Assembly (NCBI GenBank): GCA_015056725.1
Contig: SVFS01000008.1
Location: forward strand, 1-55,376
Direction: 5' to 3'
Length of the DNA: 55,376 bases
DNA from: Lachnospiraceae bacterium
GTDB taxonomy: Bacteria; Bacillota; Clostridia; Lachnospirales; Lachnospiraceae
The position numbers and the translations under genes are program-made. Shown in pieces: positions 40,582-50,042 of this stretch. The notes under the pieces were generated by a model. That model worked only from the letters and a program-made list of their open reading frames with translations. It had not been told where the DNA came from and did no database searches. Numbering within the stretch: position 1 is the first letter of the stretch; each line of letters starts with the position of its first letter.

Positions 40582-42423
40582 TTATTGTGCATTTTTCTTA
40601 GCGTTTGCAGCACGTTTTCTCATGGTAGGGTCCAGTATTTTTTTGCGGATTCGAAGTGTTTTTGGTGTTACTTCCAGTAATTCATCTGTGTCGATGAAAT
40701 CCAGACACTGCTCCAGACTCATCAGCTTTTTCGGAGTGAGACGGAGTGCTTCATCTGCACTGGAAGAACGGGTATTGGTCAGATGCTTTGTCTTGCAAAC
40801 ATTGACTTCGATATCTTCCGCTTTTCCGGTCTGACCGATAACCATACCGGCATATACTTTTTCACCGGGTCCGATGAAAAGGCTTCCACGCTCTTGGGCA
40901 TTGTATAAACCGTAGGTAATAGCCTCGCCGGCTTCGAATGCAATGAGAGAGCCTTGTTTTCTGTACTGGATATCACCTTTATATGGTCCATAGCCTTCAA
41001 ACTGAGTATTCATAATACCATTACCTTTGGTATCGGTAAGAAAATCACCGCGGTAGCCGATTAATCCACGGCTCGGCATTGCAAATTCCAAACGGCTGTA
41101 GCCGCCGGAAGCCTGTCCCATATTTTGAAGCTCACCTTTACGAAGGCTTAATTTCTCAATAACAATTCCGGAAAACTCTTCAGGAACATCCACATAAACG
41201 GTTTCCATCGGTTCAAGGAGTTTGCCGCGTTCATCTTTTTTATAAATAACTTCCGCCTTACTGACTGCAAATTCATAACCTTCCCGACGCATGTTTTCAA
41301 TTAAGACGGATAAGTGGAGCTCGCCGCGTCCGGATACCTTGAAGGCATCTGTGCTGTCGGTTTCTTCCACACGAAGAGAAACATCGGTGTTTAATTCTTT
41401 GAATAAACGGTCACGGATATGACGGCTTGTAATGTATTTTCCTTCCTGTCCGGCAAGTGGAGAATCATTTACGATGAAATGCATTGCAATCGTTGGCTCG
41501 GAGATTTTTTGGAAAGGAATCGGAGATACGTTGTCAGTTGCACAAAGTGTATCGCCGATATGGATATCTGTAATACCGGAGATGGCAACAATAGAGCCAA
41601 TGCCGGCTTCTTTTACTTCTACCTTATTTAATCCGTCAAATTCATATAGTTTGCTGATTTTTACTTTCTTTTGTTTGTCAGGCTCATGATGATTAACAAT
41701 GATGACTTCCTGATTCACTTTTACCGTTCCGTTATCTACTTTACCAACACCGATACGACCTACATATTCATTGTAATCAATGGTGCTGATTAATATCTGA
41801 GTGCCTTCATCCGGATCACCTTCAGGAGCAGGAATATGTTCAAGGATAGTATCAAATAAAGGTGTCATATCTTTATTTTTGACAGTCAGATTGCGGGTAG
41901 CACTTCCTTTTTTAGCGGAAGCATATACAAACGGACAATCCAGCTGCTCATCGCTGGCATCCAAATCAAGGAATAATTCCAGTACTTCGTCCTCTACTTC
42001 TTCCGGGCGTGCTTCCGGTCTGTCAATTTTATTGATACAGACAATAACGGATAAATTTAATTCCAATGCTTTTTTGAGTACAAATTTCGTCTGCGGCATA
42101 GGGCCTTCAAAAGCATCAACGACGAGAATAACGCCGTTTACCATTTTCAGTACACGTTCTACCTCACCACCGAAGTCCGCATGTCCCGGAGTATCAATGA
42201 TGTTAATTTTTGTACCTTTATAAGTAACAGCAGTATTTTTGGAGAGAATGGTAATACCACGTTCACGTTCAATATCATTAGAGTCCATGACACGTTCTGC
42301 CACTTCCTGATGTTCTCTGAAAATACCGCTTTGCTTTAACAGTTCATCTACAAGCGTTGTTTTGCCATGGTCTACATGGGCAATGATAGCAATGTTTCTG
42401 ACATCTTCTCTTTTCTGTTTCAT
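40582..42423 (-). CDS. typA: Translational GTPase TypA/BipA
   Basis: A 613-residue ribosome-associated GTPase. G motifs are AHVDHGKTTLVDELL (G1), ERGITI (G2), DTPGHADF (G3), NKIDRPEA (G4) and SAK (G5). The C-terminal BipA-specific domain ends KKNAQ. The ATG at 42423 has AAGGAGA before it; the longer upstream frame lacks a site. It acts in ribosome assembly and stress growth. Confidence 0.97.
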   Translation of the reverse strand: MKQKREDVRNIAIIAHVDHGKTTLVDELLKQSGIFREHQEVAERVMDSNDIERERGITILSKNTAVTYKGTKINIIDTPGHADFGGEVERVLKMVNGVILVVDAFEGPMPQTKFVLKKALELNLSVIVCINKIDRPEARPEEVEDEVLELFLDLDASDEQLDCPFVYASAKKGSATRNLTVKNKDMTPLFDTILEHIPAPEGDPDEGTQILISTIDYNEYVGRIGVGKVDNGTVKVNQEVIIVNHHEPDKQKKVKISKLYEFDGLNKVEVKEAGIGSIVAISGITDIHIGDTLCATDNVSPIPFQKISEPTIAMHFIVNDSPLAGQEGKYITSRHIRDRLFKELNTDVSLRVEETDSTDAFKVSGRGELHLSVLIENMRREGYEFAVSKAEVIYKKDERGKLLEPMETVYVDVPEEFSGIVIEKLSLRKGELQNMGQASGGYSRLEFAMPSRGLIGYRGDFLTDTKGNGIMNTQFEGYGPYKGDIQYRKQGSLIAFEAGEAITYGLYNAQERGSLFIGPGEKVYAGMVIGQTGKAEDIEVNVCKTKHLTNTRSSSADEALRLTPKKLMSLEQCLDFIDTDELLEVTPKTLRIRKKILDPTMRKRAANAKKNAQ

Positions 42424-42694
42424 ACATTTCTCCTTGAAATTAAAAAGACTTTTCAAACCAACATAGTATAGCACCAGAGAAAAGGAGTGACAAGACTTTA
42501 CGGCATGAAACAGCATATATATAAGGAAAAAGTATATATTCTGACGAATAGACAGAGAATTGTAGAGACAAAGCAGAATATGCGGTGCTTACAAGTTCTA
42601 GCTCATAAATTGCAGCATATATTTTACTACAGACAAAAATGAAGTCCTGGTGAGAGACCAAGGAGAATGCTGCTTGCAGCGGAATGGAGGAAAT

Positions 42695-43327
42695 ATGACG
42701 GATAAAGTAATTGAAAACAATCAGGTAACGATTATGGGGAAAATTGTGAGTGGTTTTCTGTATAGTCATGAAATCTACGGTGAAGGATTTTATATGGTAG
42801 ATGTAGAAGTGGAAAGACTTAGTGATTCGACGGATATCATTCCGGTAATGATATCGGAAAGGCTGCTTGACGTATCGCAGGATTATATAGGTGCATGTAT
42901 CAGTGTGAACGGACAATTCCGTTCGTATAACCGACATGAAGAAAAGAAGAATAAGCTTGTTCTTTCTGTATTTGCAAGAGAGATTGAATTTATAGATGAA
43001 ATAGATGAAAATGCAAAATCAAATCAGATTTTCTTAGATGGTTTTATATGTAAAGAACCGATTTACAGAAAAACACCGCTTGGACGTGAAATAGCAGATA
43101 TTTTATTAGCGGTAAACAGACCTTATGGAAAATCGGATTATATTCCTTGTATCTCCTGGGGAAGAAATGCCAGATTTGCAAGTGGTTTTCAGGTGGGAGA
43201 CCGTTGTATGGTCTGGGGACGCATTCAGAGCAGAGAGTATTTGAAAAAAATATCAGATGAAGAGCAGGAAAAACGTGTGGCATACGAGGTTTCTGTAAGT
43301 AAGCTGGAAACAGAAGTTTACAAATAA
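42695..43327 (+). CDS. Single-stranded DNA-binding-like protein with two OB folds
   Basis: A 210-residue protein of the SSB superfamily. Two OB-fold segments are visible: NNQVTIMGKIVSGFLYSHE ... YIGACISVNGQFRSYN (about 7-95) and NQIFLDGFICKEPIYRKTPLGREIADILLAVNRPYGKSDYIPCISWGRNA (about 110-160, the more SSB-like one). It is not the main replicative Ssb, which has a single OB fold and an acidic tail. GGAGG precedes the ATG at 42695. Gene neighbours give no clue. Confidence 0.8.
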   Translation: MTDKVIENNQVTIMGKIVSGFLYSHEIYGEGFYMVDVEVERLSDSTDIIPVMISERLLDVSQDYIGACISVNGQFRSYNRHEEKKNKLVLSVFAREIEFIDEIDENAKSNQIFLDGFICKEPIYRKTPLGREIADILLAVNRPYGKSDYIPCISWGRNARFASGFQVGDRCMVWGRIQSREYLKKISDEEQEKRVAYEVSVSKLETEVYK

Positions 43328-43428
43328 GTTTTGCTGTGCTATGATAATCAATCGTAAAAGGCATCTTTCGGATATAAAGTGTAATTTGGAGTGACGATAC
43401 ATACAATCGTCTGAAACAGAGGTGACAC

Positions 43429-43935
43429 ATGGAACAAGGAAAGATTCATATATTTACGGGAGACGGTCGGGGAAAAACTTCTGCTGCGGTTGGCTGTGCC
43501 ATGCAGGCTGCCTGTAGTGGAAAGGAGACAGTGATTATCCAGTTTTTAAAGGGAAAAGGACTGGAAGATTCCATGTTTGTAAAGCGATTGGAACCGGAAA
43601 TCAAGTTATTCCGTTTTGAAAAATCAGAAGCAGATTTTAGTGAATTGTCAGAAGCAGAAAAATCAGAAGCCATTTTGAATATCAGAAATGGGATGAACTT
43701 TGCAAGAAAAGTATTGTCTACAGGAGGATGCGATCTTCTGATATTGGATGAAGTATTGGGATTAATTGATAATCAGATTATCACGGAACAGCAGCTTCAG
43801 GAATTACTGGCTTTAAAGCAAGAGCATACGACAGTGATTCTGACAGGAATTACATTTAATAATAATGTATGTCTTCTTGCAGATCAGGTTTCTAAGATAG
43901 AGACAGTTCATTTTAAACGTTGGGATGAGATGTAA
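43429..43935 (+). CDS. cobO: Cob(I)yrinic acid a,c-diamide adenosyltransferase
   Basis: A 168-residue BtuR/CobO/CobP-type ATP:corrinoid adenosyltransferase. The P-loop is GDGRGKTSAAVG (about residues 11-22), followed by VIIQFLKGKG and the Walker-B-like LLILDEVLGLIDNQI (about 103-117). It adenosylates corrinoids for B12-dependent enzymes. AGAGGTGA precedes the ATG. It is slightly shorter than the classic family (about 180-200 residues). Confidence 0.92.
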   Translation: MEQGKIHIFTGDGRGKTSAAVGCAMQAACSGKETVIIQFLKGKGLEDSMFVKRLEPEIKLFRFEKSEADFSELSEAEKSEAILNIRNGMNFARKVLSTGGCDLLILDEVLGLIDNQIITEQQLQELLALKQEHTTVILTGITFNNNVCLLADQVSKIETVHFKRWDEM

Positions 43936-43969
43936 TGCTCAGACATCGGTGTGAATTGAAAAACGCACA

Positions 43970-43998
43970 TTGACAGTAATGGTTTGGAGTGCTATATT
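43970..43998 (+). promoter_or_regulatory. Promoter of the lysine riboswitch and dapA
   Basis: TTGACA (43970-43975), 17 bases, TATATT (43993-43998), directly before the aptamer. Confidence 0.85.
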
Positions 43999-44006
43999 GG
44001 TTTTGA

Positions 44007-44167
44007 GATAGAGGTTGCGTTAGCTAAGAGTATCATGTTTGATGTGACAGACACAGATGAGAACATAAGAAAGGAGCATACGCCGAAAGAAGCAGTTTTC
44101 TGTGAACGGTTTCTTGGGCATACATTTAATAGGTGTATGACTGTCATCGAGTAGATGGGGCGCTATC
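44007..44167 (+). promoter_or_regulatory. Lysine riboswitch (L box)
   Basis: Conserved parts appear in order: GATAGAGGTTGCG, AAGAGTATCAT, AGAAAGGAGCATACGCCGAAAGAAGC, TTCTTGGGCATAC, TGACTGTCATCGAGTAGATGGGGCG and closing CTATC. The ends GATAG/CTATC form P1. A terminator follows. High lysine should lower dapA transcription. Confidence 0.93.
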
Positions 44168-44185
44168 AAAAGTACGAGATTTTTG

Positions 44186-44218
44186 TCGGCCCATAGTGTA
44201 TCTACGGGTCGATTTTTT
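44186..44218 (+). terminator. Expression-platform terminator of the lysine riboswitch
   Basis: TCGGCCC / GGGTCGA stem with a 13-base loop, followed by TTTTTT. Confidence 0.88.
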
Positions 44219-44276
44219 ATGGAAAGAATTGCGACTCTGATATACGATGAAATCATTTTACCAGGAGGAAAAGATT

Positions 44277-45167
44277 ATGTCAGTTTTTACAGGGGCAGGT
44301 GTAGCCATTGTTACACCATTTCATCAGGATGGAAGTATTAATTTTGAGGAATTCGGTAAGTTAATCGAGTTTCAGATTGCAAACAATACGGATGCAATCA
44401 TTGTTATGGGTACAACAGGAGAGGCTGCTACCTTAACACATGAAGAACATTTGGAAGCAATTAAATATTGTGTAGAAAAAGTAAACGGAAGAATTCCGGT
44501 AGTAGCAGGTACAGGCTCTAACTGTACAGAAACATCCATTTATCTTTCTACAGAAGCAGAAAAATATGGAGCAGACGGACTTCTTCTTGTATCTCCATAC
44601 TATAATAAAGCAACACAGAACGGTCTTTATGAACATTTTAAAAGAACAGCAGATGCAGTGAAAATTCCTTGTATCTTATATAATGTACCGGGAAGAACAG
44701 GCTGTAATATTGCACCGGAAACAGTAGTGCGTCTTTGCAATGATGTAGAAAATATTGTTGGTGTAAAGGAAGCAAGCGGAAATATTGGACAGGTAGCAAA
44801 ATTATTTGCACTTGCAGATGGCAAGGTGGATGTATATTCAGGAAATGATGACCAGATTGTACCTCTTTTATCTTTAGGTGGTAAGGGTGTTATCTCCGTT
44901 CTTTCTAATGTGGCACCACAGGAAACACACGATATCTGTCAGCTTTACTTCGACGGTAAAGTAGAAGAAAGTGCAAAACTTCAGTTACGTGCAATTGAAT
45001 TATGTGATGCACTCTTCTGTGAAGTGAATCCGATTCCGGTAAAGAAAGCAGTAAGTATGTTAGGTTTTGAAGCAGGTCCGCTTCGCCTTCCGCTTACAGA
45101 AATCGAACCTGCACATGCAGAAGTATTGAAGAAAGCAATGATAAATTTTGGATTGGAAGTAAAATAG
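44277..45167 (+). CDS. dapA: 4-hydroxy-tetrahydrodipicolinate synthase
   Basis: DapA condenses pyruvate with aspartate semialdehyde in the diaminopimelate/lysine pathway. The 296-residue TIM-barrel enzyme has GTTGEAATLTHEEH (about 43-56), the catalytic Tyr in LYNVPGRTGCNI (about 133) and the Schiff-base Lys in VGVKEASGN (about 162). The ATG at 44277 has AGGAGGAAAAGATT before it; the open frame upstream runs into the riboswitch region and is not used. Confidence 0.97.
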   Translation: MSVFTGAGVAIVTPFHQDGSINFEEFGKLIEFQIANNTDAIIVMGTTGEAATLTHEEHLEAIKYCVEKVNGRIPVVAGTGSNCTETSIYLSTEAEKYGADGLLLVSPYYNKATQNGLYEHFKRTADAVKIPCILYNVPGRTGCNIAPETVVRLCNDVENIVGVKEASGNIGQVAKLFALADGKVDVYSGNDDQIVPLLSLGGKGVISVLSNVAPQETHDICQLYFDGKVEESAKLQLRAIELCDALFCEVNPIPVKKAVSMLGFEAGPLRLPLTEIEPAHAEVLKKAMINFGLEVK

Positions 45168-45190
45168 AGGTAAAATAATAGAAAGAAAAT

Positions 45191-45220
45191 GTAGGGGCGT
45201 TTGTCCCTACTTTTCCTTTT
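45191..45220 (+). terminator. Terminator between dapA and dapB
   Basis: GTAGGG / CCCTAC stem followed by TTTTCCTTTT. Confidence 0.75.
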
Positions 45221-45269
45221 TAGGAAAATGCATTAAACTGAAAATATCGATACAAAGCGAGGAAATAAT

Positions 45270-46025
45270 ATGACAAAAGTAATTATGCATGGTTGCAATG
45301 GAAAAATGGGACAGATGATTACAGGATTATGTGCGGCAGATCCGGAAATTGAAATTGTTGCCGGAATCGATGCATTTAACCAGACAGAAGGAAGCTATCC
45401 TGTATTTAAAGATATTTATGACTGTGATGTAGAAGCAGAAGCAATTATTGACTTTTCAAATGCGGCAGCAGTTGACAGACTTTTGGATTTCTGTGTGGAA
45501 AAACAGATGCCTTGTGTGCTTTGCTCTACAGGCTTATCTGCAGAGCAGCTTGAAAAAGTAAAAGCAGCGTCTGAAAAGGTTGCAATTTTAAAATCAGCTA
45601 ATATGTCACTTGGTATTAATATGCTGATTAAGATGTTAAAAGAAGCGGTAGCAACATTGTATCCGGCAGGCTTCGATGTGGAAATCGTGGAGAAGCATCA
45701 TAATTTAAAGGTAGATGCACCAAGCGGAACCGCACTTGCACTTGCCGATTCCATGAATGATGAAATGGGTGGAATTTTTGAATATGTATATGACAGAAGT
45801 CAGGTAAGACAGAAAAGAGAACGTAAGGAAATGGGAATTTCTGCAATTCGTGGCGGTACAATTGTAGGGGATCATGATGTTATTTTTGCAGGAAATGAAG
45901 AAGTGGTTACTTTCTCTCATACAGCGTATTCCAAAGGTGTATTTGGAAAAGGTGCAATTCAGGCCGCTAAGTTTTTGGCAGGAAAACCGGCAGGATTGTA
46001 TGATATGTCGGATGTAATCGGCTAG
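45270..46025 (+). CDS. dapB: 4-hydroxy-tetrahydrodipicolinate reductase
   Basis: DapB reduces the dapA product with NAD(P)H. The 251-residue enzyme has the nucleotide-binding start HGCNGKMGQMITGL, LCSTGLSAEQ, and the catalytic/substrate segment EKHHNLKVDAPSGTALALAD (about 150-169), then GGTIVGDHDVIF. It is paired with dapA. GCGAGGAAAT precedes the ATG. Confidence 0.97.
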   Translation: MTKVIMHGCNGKMGQMITGLCAADPEIEIVAGIDAFNQTEGSYPVFKDIYDCDVEAEAIIDFSNAAAVDRLLDFCVEKQMPCVLCSTGLSAEQLEKVKAASEKVAILKSANMSLGINMLIKMLKEAVATLYPAGFDVEIVEKHHNLKVDAPSGTALALADSMNDEMGGIFEYVYDRSQVRQKRERKEMGISAIRGGTIVGDHDVIFAGNEEVVTFSHTAYSKGVFGKGAIQAAKFLAGKPAGLYDMSDVIG

Positions 46026-46061
46026 AAGGATTTAGCTCTTTAGGCAGGTAGGAGAAATCGT

Positions 46062-48020
46062 ATGCGTGAAATGGAACTTAATTTCTTAAGAAGCTTATCA
46101 AACCAATATCCAACAATAGCGTCTGCTTCTACAGAAATTATTAATTTACAGTCTATATTGAATCTTCCAAAGGGAACAGAACACTTCATGACAGATATCC
46201 ATGGGGAATCTGAGCAGTTTAACCATGTGGTAAAGAACGGCTCCGGCTCCATCAGACGTAAAATTAATGAAGAATTTGGAAATACAATGAGTGAAAAGGA
46301 CAAGAAGTCACTTGCCACATTGATTTATTACCCTAAGGAAAAGCTGGATATCGTATTACAGGAAGAGGATAATATCGAAGACTGGTATAAAATTACGTTG
46401 CACAGACTTGTACAGATTACAAAACGCGTGGCATCAAAATATACCCGTTCTAAAGTAAGAAAGGCTCTTCCGGATGATTTTGCTTATATTATAGAAGAAT
46501 TAATTACGGAAAAAGCGGAATTACTCGATAAAGAAGCTTATTATAATGAAATCATTCATACAATTATCCGCCTTGACAGAGCACAGGAATTTATTGTTGC
46601 TTTAAGTAACCTGATTCAGCGTCTTGTTATCGACCATTTACATATCGTAGGTGATATTTACGACAGAGGTCCAGGACCGCATATTGTTATGGATACACTG
46701 AGTCATTATCATTCTATTGATGTACAATGGGGAAATCATGATGTTGTATGGATGGGAGCTGCCAGTGGGCATGCGGCATGTATTTGTAATGTAATACGTA
46801 TGGCAGCAAGATACGGTAATCTGGCGACCTTAGAGGAAGGCTATGGAATCAATTTGATCCCGCTTGCAACCTTTGCACTGACAACCTATGCGGATACGAA
46901 TTGTGATGCATTTGCTGTAAATTATGATAATGATTACAATACAAAGGATCTCGCACTCGATACCAGAATGCATAAAGCGATTTCCATGATTCAGTTCAAG
47001 CTGGAAGGACAGATTGTAAAACGCTGGCCGTGTTTTGAAATGGATGACAGACTTTTGCTGGATAAGATTGACTATGAAAAGGGTACAATTTGTATAAACG
47101 GAAAAGATTATCCGATGAAGGATATGGATTTCCCGACAGTAGATCCGGCAAATCCGTATGAGCTTAGTAAAGAAGAAGAGGAAGTAGTAGCAAGACTGCA
47201 GAAAGCATTTATATCCTGTGAAAAGCTTCAGAAGCATGTTCGTTTTCTGTTTTCCAAGGGAGGCTTATATAAAGCATATAATTCCAACTTGCTATATCAC
47301 GGCTGTGTTCCGATGGATGAAAACGGCGAATTTATGAAGGTGTCATTGTTTGGTGAAGAGTATAGTGGTAAGGCGTTGTATGATGTATTAGAGTATTATG
47401 CAAGGCGTGGTTACTATTCCAAACATCATCCGGAGGAAAAGAAAAAGGGACAGGATGTTATCTGGTATATTTGGAGTGGTCCAAAGTCTCCGGTATATGG
47501 AAAAGATAAAATGACGACATTTGAACGGTACTTTGTCGATGCCGAAGAAACACACAAAGAAGTAAAGAATAGCTATTATAATTTCGTTGATGATGAAAAT
47601 ATCATAAATAAAATATTGGAAGAGTTTGGTTTGGATACCAAGGATGCACATATTGTAAACGGTCATGTGCCGGTAGAGGCAAAGAAAGGGGAAACACCGA
47701 TTAAATGTGGTGGTAAGCTCTTTATTATTGATGGTGGATTTTCCAAGGCATATCAGGGCAAGACCGGTATTGCAGGCTATACACTTGTCAGCAATTCTTA
47801 TGGAATGCGTTTGGTTGCACATGAACCATTTGAATCTGCGGAAGCAGCAATCAGAAATGAATCTGATATTTTCTCCGATAGTGTCATTGTAGAAACAATG
47901 CGTGACAGAAAGCGTGTGGCTGATACCGATATCGGAAATGAAATTAAAGAGCGTATTTATGCACTGGAAAGCTTATTGAGAGCTTACCGGGATGGTATTA
48001 TTATAGAAAAAGGCGTATGA
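46062..48020 (+). CDS. fbp: Fructose-1,6-bisphosphatase, class III
   Basis: This 652-residue gluconeogenic enzyme is the class III type of Firmicutes, unrelated to the E. coli enzyme and built on a metallophosphatase fold. Metal-binding phrases are FMTDIHGESEQF (about 43), VGDIYDRGPGPHIVMDTL (about 196-213), QWGNHDVVWMGAA (about 223) and NGHVPVEAKKGETPI (about 537). The adjacent GGFSKAYQGKTGIAGYTL completes the family pattern. TAGGAGA precedes the ATG. Confidence 0.96.
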   Translation: MREMELNFLRSLSNQYPTIASASTEIINLQSILNLPKGTEHFMTDIHGESEQFNHVVKNGSGSIRRKINEEFGNTMSEKDKKSLATLIYYPKEKLDIVLQEEDNIEDWYKITLHRLVQITKRVASKYTRSKVRKALPDDFAYIIEELITEKAELLDKEAYYNEIIHTIIRLDRAQEFIVALSNLIQRLVIDHLHIVGDIYDRGPGPHIVMDTLSHYHSIDVQWGNHDVVWMGAASGHAACICNVIRMAARYGNLATLEEGYGINLIPLATFALTTYADTNCDAFAVNYDNDYNTKDLALDTRMHKAISMIQFKLEGQIVKRWPCFEMDDRLLLDKIDYEKGTICINGKDYPMKDMDFPTVDPANPYELSKEEEEVVARLQKAFISCEKLQKHVRFLFSKGGLYKAYNSNLLYHGCVPMDENGEFMKVSLFGEEYSGKALYDVLEYYARRGYYSKHHPEEKKKGQDVIWYIWSGPKSPVYGKDKMTTFERYFVDAEETHKEVKNSYYNFVDDENIINKILEEFGLDTKDAHIVNGHVPVEAKKGETPIKCGGKLFIIDGGFSKAYQGKTGIAGYTLVSNSYGMRLVAHEPFESAEAAIRNESDIFSDSVIVETMRDRKRVADTDIGNEIKERIYALESLLRAYRDGIIIEKGV

Positions 48021-48045
48021 TACTATAAATAATCCAGATATAAGA

Positions 48046-48080
48046 AAAGCCGGACTTGATATTTCAAGTCCGGTTTTTCT
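48046..48080. terminator. Bidirectional terminator after fbp
   Basis: AAGCCGGACTTGA-TATT-TCAAGTCCGGTTTTTC, shared by the convergent lipoprotein gene. Confidence 0.92.
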
Positions 48081-48559
48081 TAGAAATTACGTGCACGTCC
48101 TGTTGTGACATCGTTTACATCTTTAGAGGCATCATTTGTCTGAGTGCCATCTGTTTCTGTAGCAGTTGTATCCGTAGTGTTTGTGTCAGTGCCATTTGTC
48201 ATGTCATCGACAGCATTTTCCACACCGTTTGTTACATCATCAACCACATTTCCGGCACCGTCTATGACATCTTCAACAACGTTGCCGGTATCGTCTACTA
48301 CACCATTTGTATTGCCGTTCGTAGTAGTATCACCTGGGTTAATTGTATTGTCTTGTGGTACATCTGTTGTGTTGTCAGTCTGATCTATTGTGGTATTTGT
48401 GTCGTTACCATTATCTGTTCCTGCAGGATCTGCAGTTTCATCGGTTGTCTGTTCAGTCATGTCGCTCTGGTTCTTGTTACTGCAACTACAACCATAGAGA
48501 GAAAGTGTAGTCAAAATAACAAGTGCAGAAAGCATCAGTGCTAGTTTGAATTTTTTCAT
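48080..48559 (-). CDS. Thr/Asn/Asp-rich lipoprotein
   Basis: A 159-residue lipoprotein with a signal MKKFKLALMLSALVILTTLS and lipobox LYGC. The mature part is low complexity, dominated by Thr, Asn, Asp and Gly, with a repeated unit of the type GNVVEDVIDGAGNVVDDV. The N-terminal part is probably an extended, disordered tether. The function is unknown. The ATG at 48559 follows AAAGGAG. Confidence 0.85.
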   Translation of the reverse strand: MKKFKLALMLSALVILTTLSLYGCSCSNKNQSDMTEQTTDETADPAGTDNGNDTNTTIDQTDNTTDVPQDNTINPGDTTTNGNTNGVVDDTGNVVEDVIDGAGNVVDDVTNGVENAVDDMTNGTDTNTTDTTATETDGTQTNDASKDVNDVTTGRARNF

Positions 48560-48640
48560 AATGCTTACTCCTTTCCCGGTCAGCTTCAAAATACATTGCT
48601 CTATAAAAATAAAAGAAAGTATTTTAGCTGATTGAAATAT

Positions 48641-48662
48641 TTGACAAGAAGATATTTGTCAA
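48641..48662. promoter_or_regulatory. Inverted repeat in the lipoprotein/hisA divergent region
   Basis: TTGACAA and TTTGTCAA face each other across 7 bases, so a -35-like box is present on each strand. It could be an operator or the -35 boxes of divergent promoters, but no well-spaced -10 is clear. Confidence 0.45.
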
Positions 48663-48781
48663 AGTTAGTATAGACAATGAAACAAAAACTATGTACGATG
48701 GAAAAGGAAAAATTAGCATTTTTTTTATAAAGAGAAATGAATATAAATTATATAGTACCGTTTGAAATGAGAGGAAAAAAT

Positions 48782-49552
48782 ATGCAGTTCAGACCATGTA
48801 TCGATATTCATAATGGAAAAGTAAAGCAGATTATTGGCAGTTCTTTAAAAGATGAAGGAAATCAGGCGGCAGAAAATTTTGTCTCGGAAAGAGATGCTGC
48901 ATTTTATGCAGATTTATATAAAAAAAATCATTTAAAAAATGGACATATTATTTTACTAAATTCCGTAGATAGTGAATATTATGAAGCAACAAAAAAACAG
49001 GCAATGCTTGCACTAAAGACATATCCCGGAGGAATGCAGGTAGGAGGAGGAATTACGGCAGATAATGCGGCAGAGTTTATTAAAGCCGGTGCCAGTCATG
49101 TCATCGTGACATCCTATGTATTCAGACAGGGACAGATTTTGTGGGAAAATTTGGAGAAATTGATAAAAGCGGTAGGAAAAGAGCATATCGTACTGGATGT
49201 AAGCTGCCGTAAAAAAGGGCAGAAATATTATGTGGCTACTGACCGGTGGCAGACACTGACAGATATTGAAGTAAGTGCAGAACTGATTACAAAGCTTTCG
49301 GCGTTTTGTGACGAATTTTTAGTACATGCAGTAGATGTGGAAGGGAAAAATAACGGCATTGAAACGGATTTGGTAAAGCTGCTTGCACAGACAGAAGCAG
49401 ATATTACGTATGCGGGTGGTGTTCATGATTATGATGATTTGAAGCTTTTAAAAGAGATGGGGAACGACAAAATCCATGCAACCATTGGCTCGGCACTCGA
49501 CTTATTTGGTGGACATATGAGCTTTGATGAAGTATGCAGCTTCTGCAAATAG
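48782..49552 (+). CDS. hisA: HisA, eukaryotic-type (phosphoribosylformimino-AICAR-P isomerase)
   Basis: A 256-residue TIM-barrel isomerase of histidine synthesis. It resembles the eukaryotic HIS6-type branch: MQFRPCIDIHNGKVKQIIGSSL at the start, GGMQVGGGITADNA in the middle and FLVHAVDVEGKNNGIETDLVKLL near the end. The typical bacterial form (about 240 residues with its own motifs) is not what is seen. It stands alone here, outside a his operon. The ATG at 48782 has GAGGAAAA upstream. Confidence 0.88.
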   Translation: MQFRPCIDIHNGKVKQIIGSSLKDEGNQAAENFVSERDAAFYADLYKKNHLKNGHIILLNSVDSEYYEATKKQAMLALKTYPGGMQVGGGITADNAAEFIKAGASHVIVTSYVFRQGQILWENLEKLIKAVGKEHIVLDVSCRKKGQKYYVATDRWQTLTDIEVSAELITKLSAFCDEFLVHAVDVEGKNNGIETDLVKLLAQTEADITYAGGVHDYDDLKLLKEMGNDKIHATIGSALDLFGGHMSFDEVCSFCK

Positions 49553-49566
49553 AGATGATAAGATAA

Positions 49567-49601
49567 GAAAAGTGGTCTTTGCAAGGCAAAAACCACTTTT
49601 T
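49567..49601 (+). terminator. Terminator after hisA
   Basis: AAGTGGTCTTTGC / GCAAAAACCACTT stem followed by TTTTTT. Confidence 0.88.
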
Positions 49602-49743
49602 TTAATCCGTGATAACAATATTGCTGATTCAAAATAAAAATCAATTCCGGTCTAACCAACGAAGTCCTAAAATCTATATTTGTATAATGAACAGGCACAA
49701 TTGTGATACTGATTAATGTGCACTAAATTCATCAGGGGATGAA

Positions 49744-49944
49744 TTAGAGTTTTGTTACGTTAACAGCCTGAGGTCCTTTTGCACCGTCAACTACTTCGTA
49801 CTCAACTGCTGCGCCTTCTTCTAATGTTTTGAAGCCTTCCATGTTAAGTCCGGAATAGTGTACGAATACATCGTTACCCTGTTCATCAGAGATGAAGCCG
49901 TAACCTTTTTGGTTGTTAAACCATTTAACTGTACCTTTGTTCAT
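49744..49944 (-). CDS. Cold shock protein, CspA family
   Basis: A 66-residue single cold-shock domain: [18 protein letters not shown] (RNP1 at KGYGFI), VFVHYSGL (RNP2), and the C-terminal [10 protein letters not shown]. It binds single-stranded nucleic acid. GGAGGTA precedes the ATG at 49944. Its leader holds the hairpin GTTGC-TTA-GCAAC. Confidence 0.95.
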   Translation of the reverse strand: MNKGTVKWFNNQKGYGFISDEQGNDVFVHYSGLNMEGFKTLEEGAAVEYEVVDGAKGPQAVNVTKL

Positions 49945-49993
49945 GATACTACCTCCAAAAAAATAAAAAGTACTGTTGCTTAGCAACACACTA

Positions 49994-50022
49994 AGAATAG
50001 CATGATTACTCATAATTGTAAA
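49994..50022 (-). promoter_or_regulatory. Promoter of the cold shock gene
   Basis: On the minus strand, TTTACA (50022-50017), 17 bases, TATTCT (49999-49994). Confidence 0.65.
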
Positions 50023-50042
50023 GAAAAGAAGCAGTAAGGAAA

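Noticed and set aside
48056-48544. A 162-codon plus-strand frame
   Set aside because: It is the complement of the Thr/Asn/Asp-rich lipoprotein gene; the reverse strand has the signal peptide, lipobox and ribosome site.
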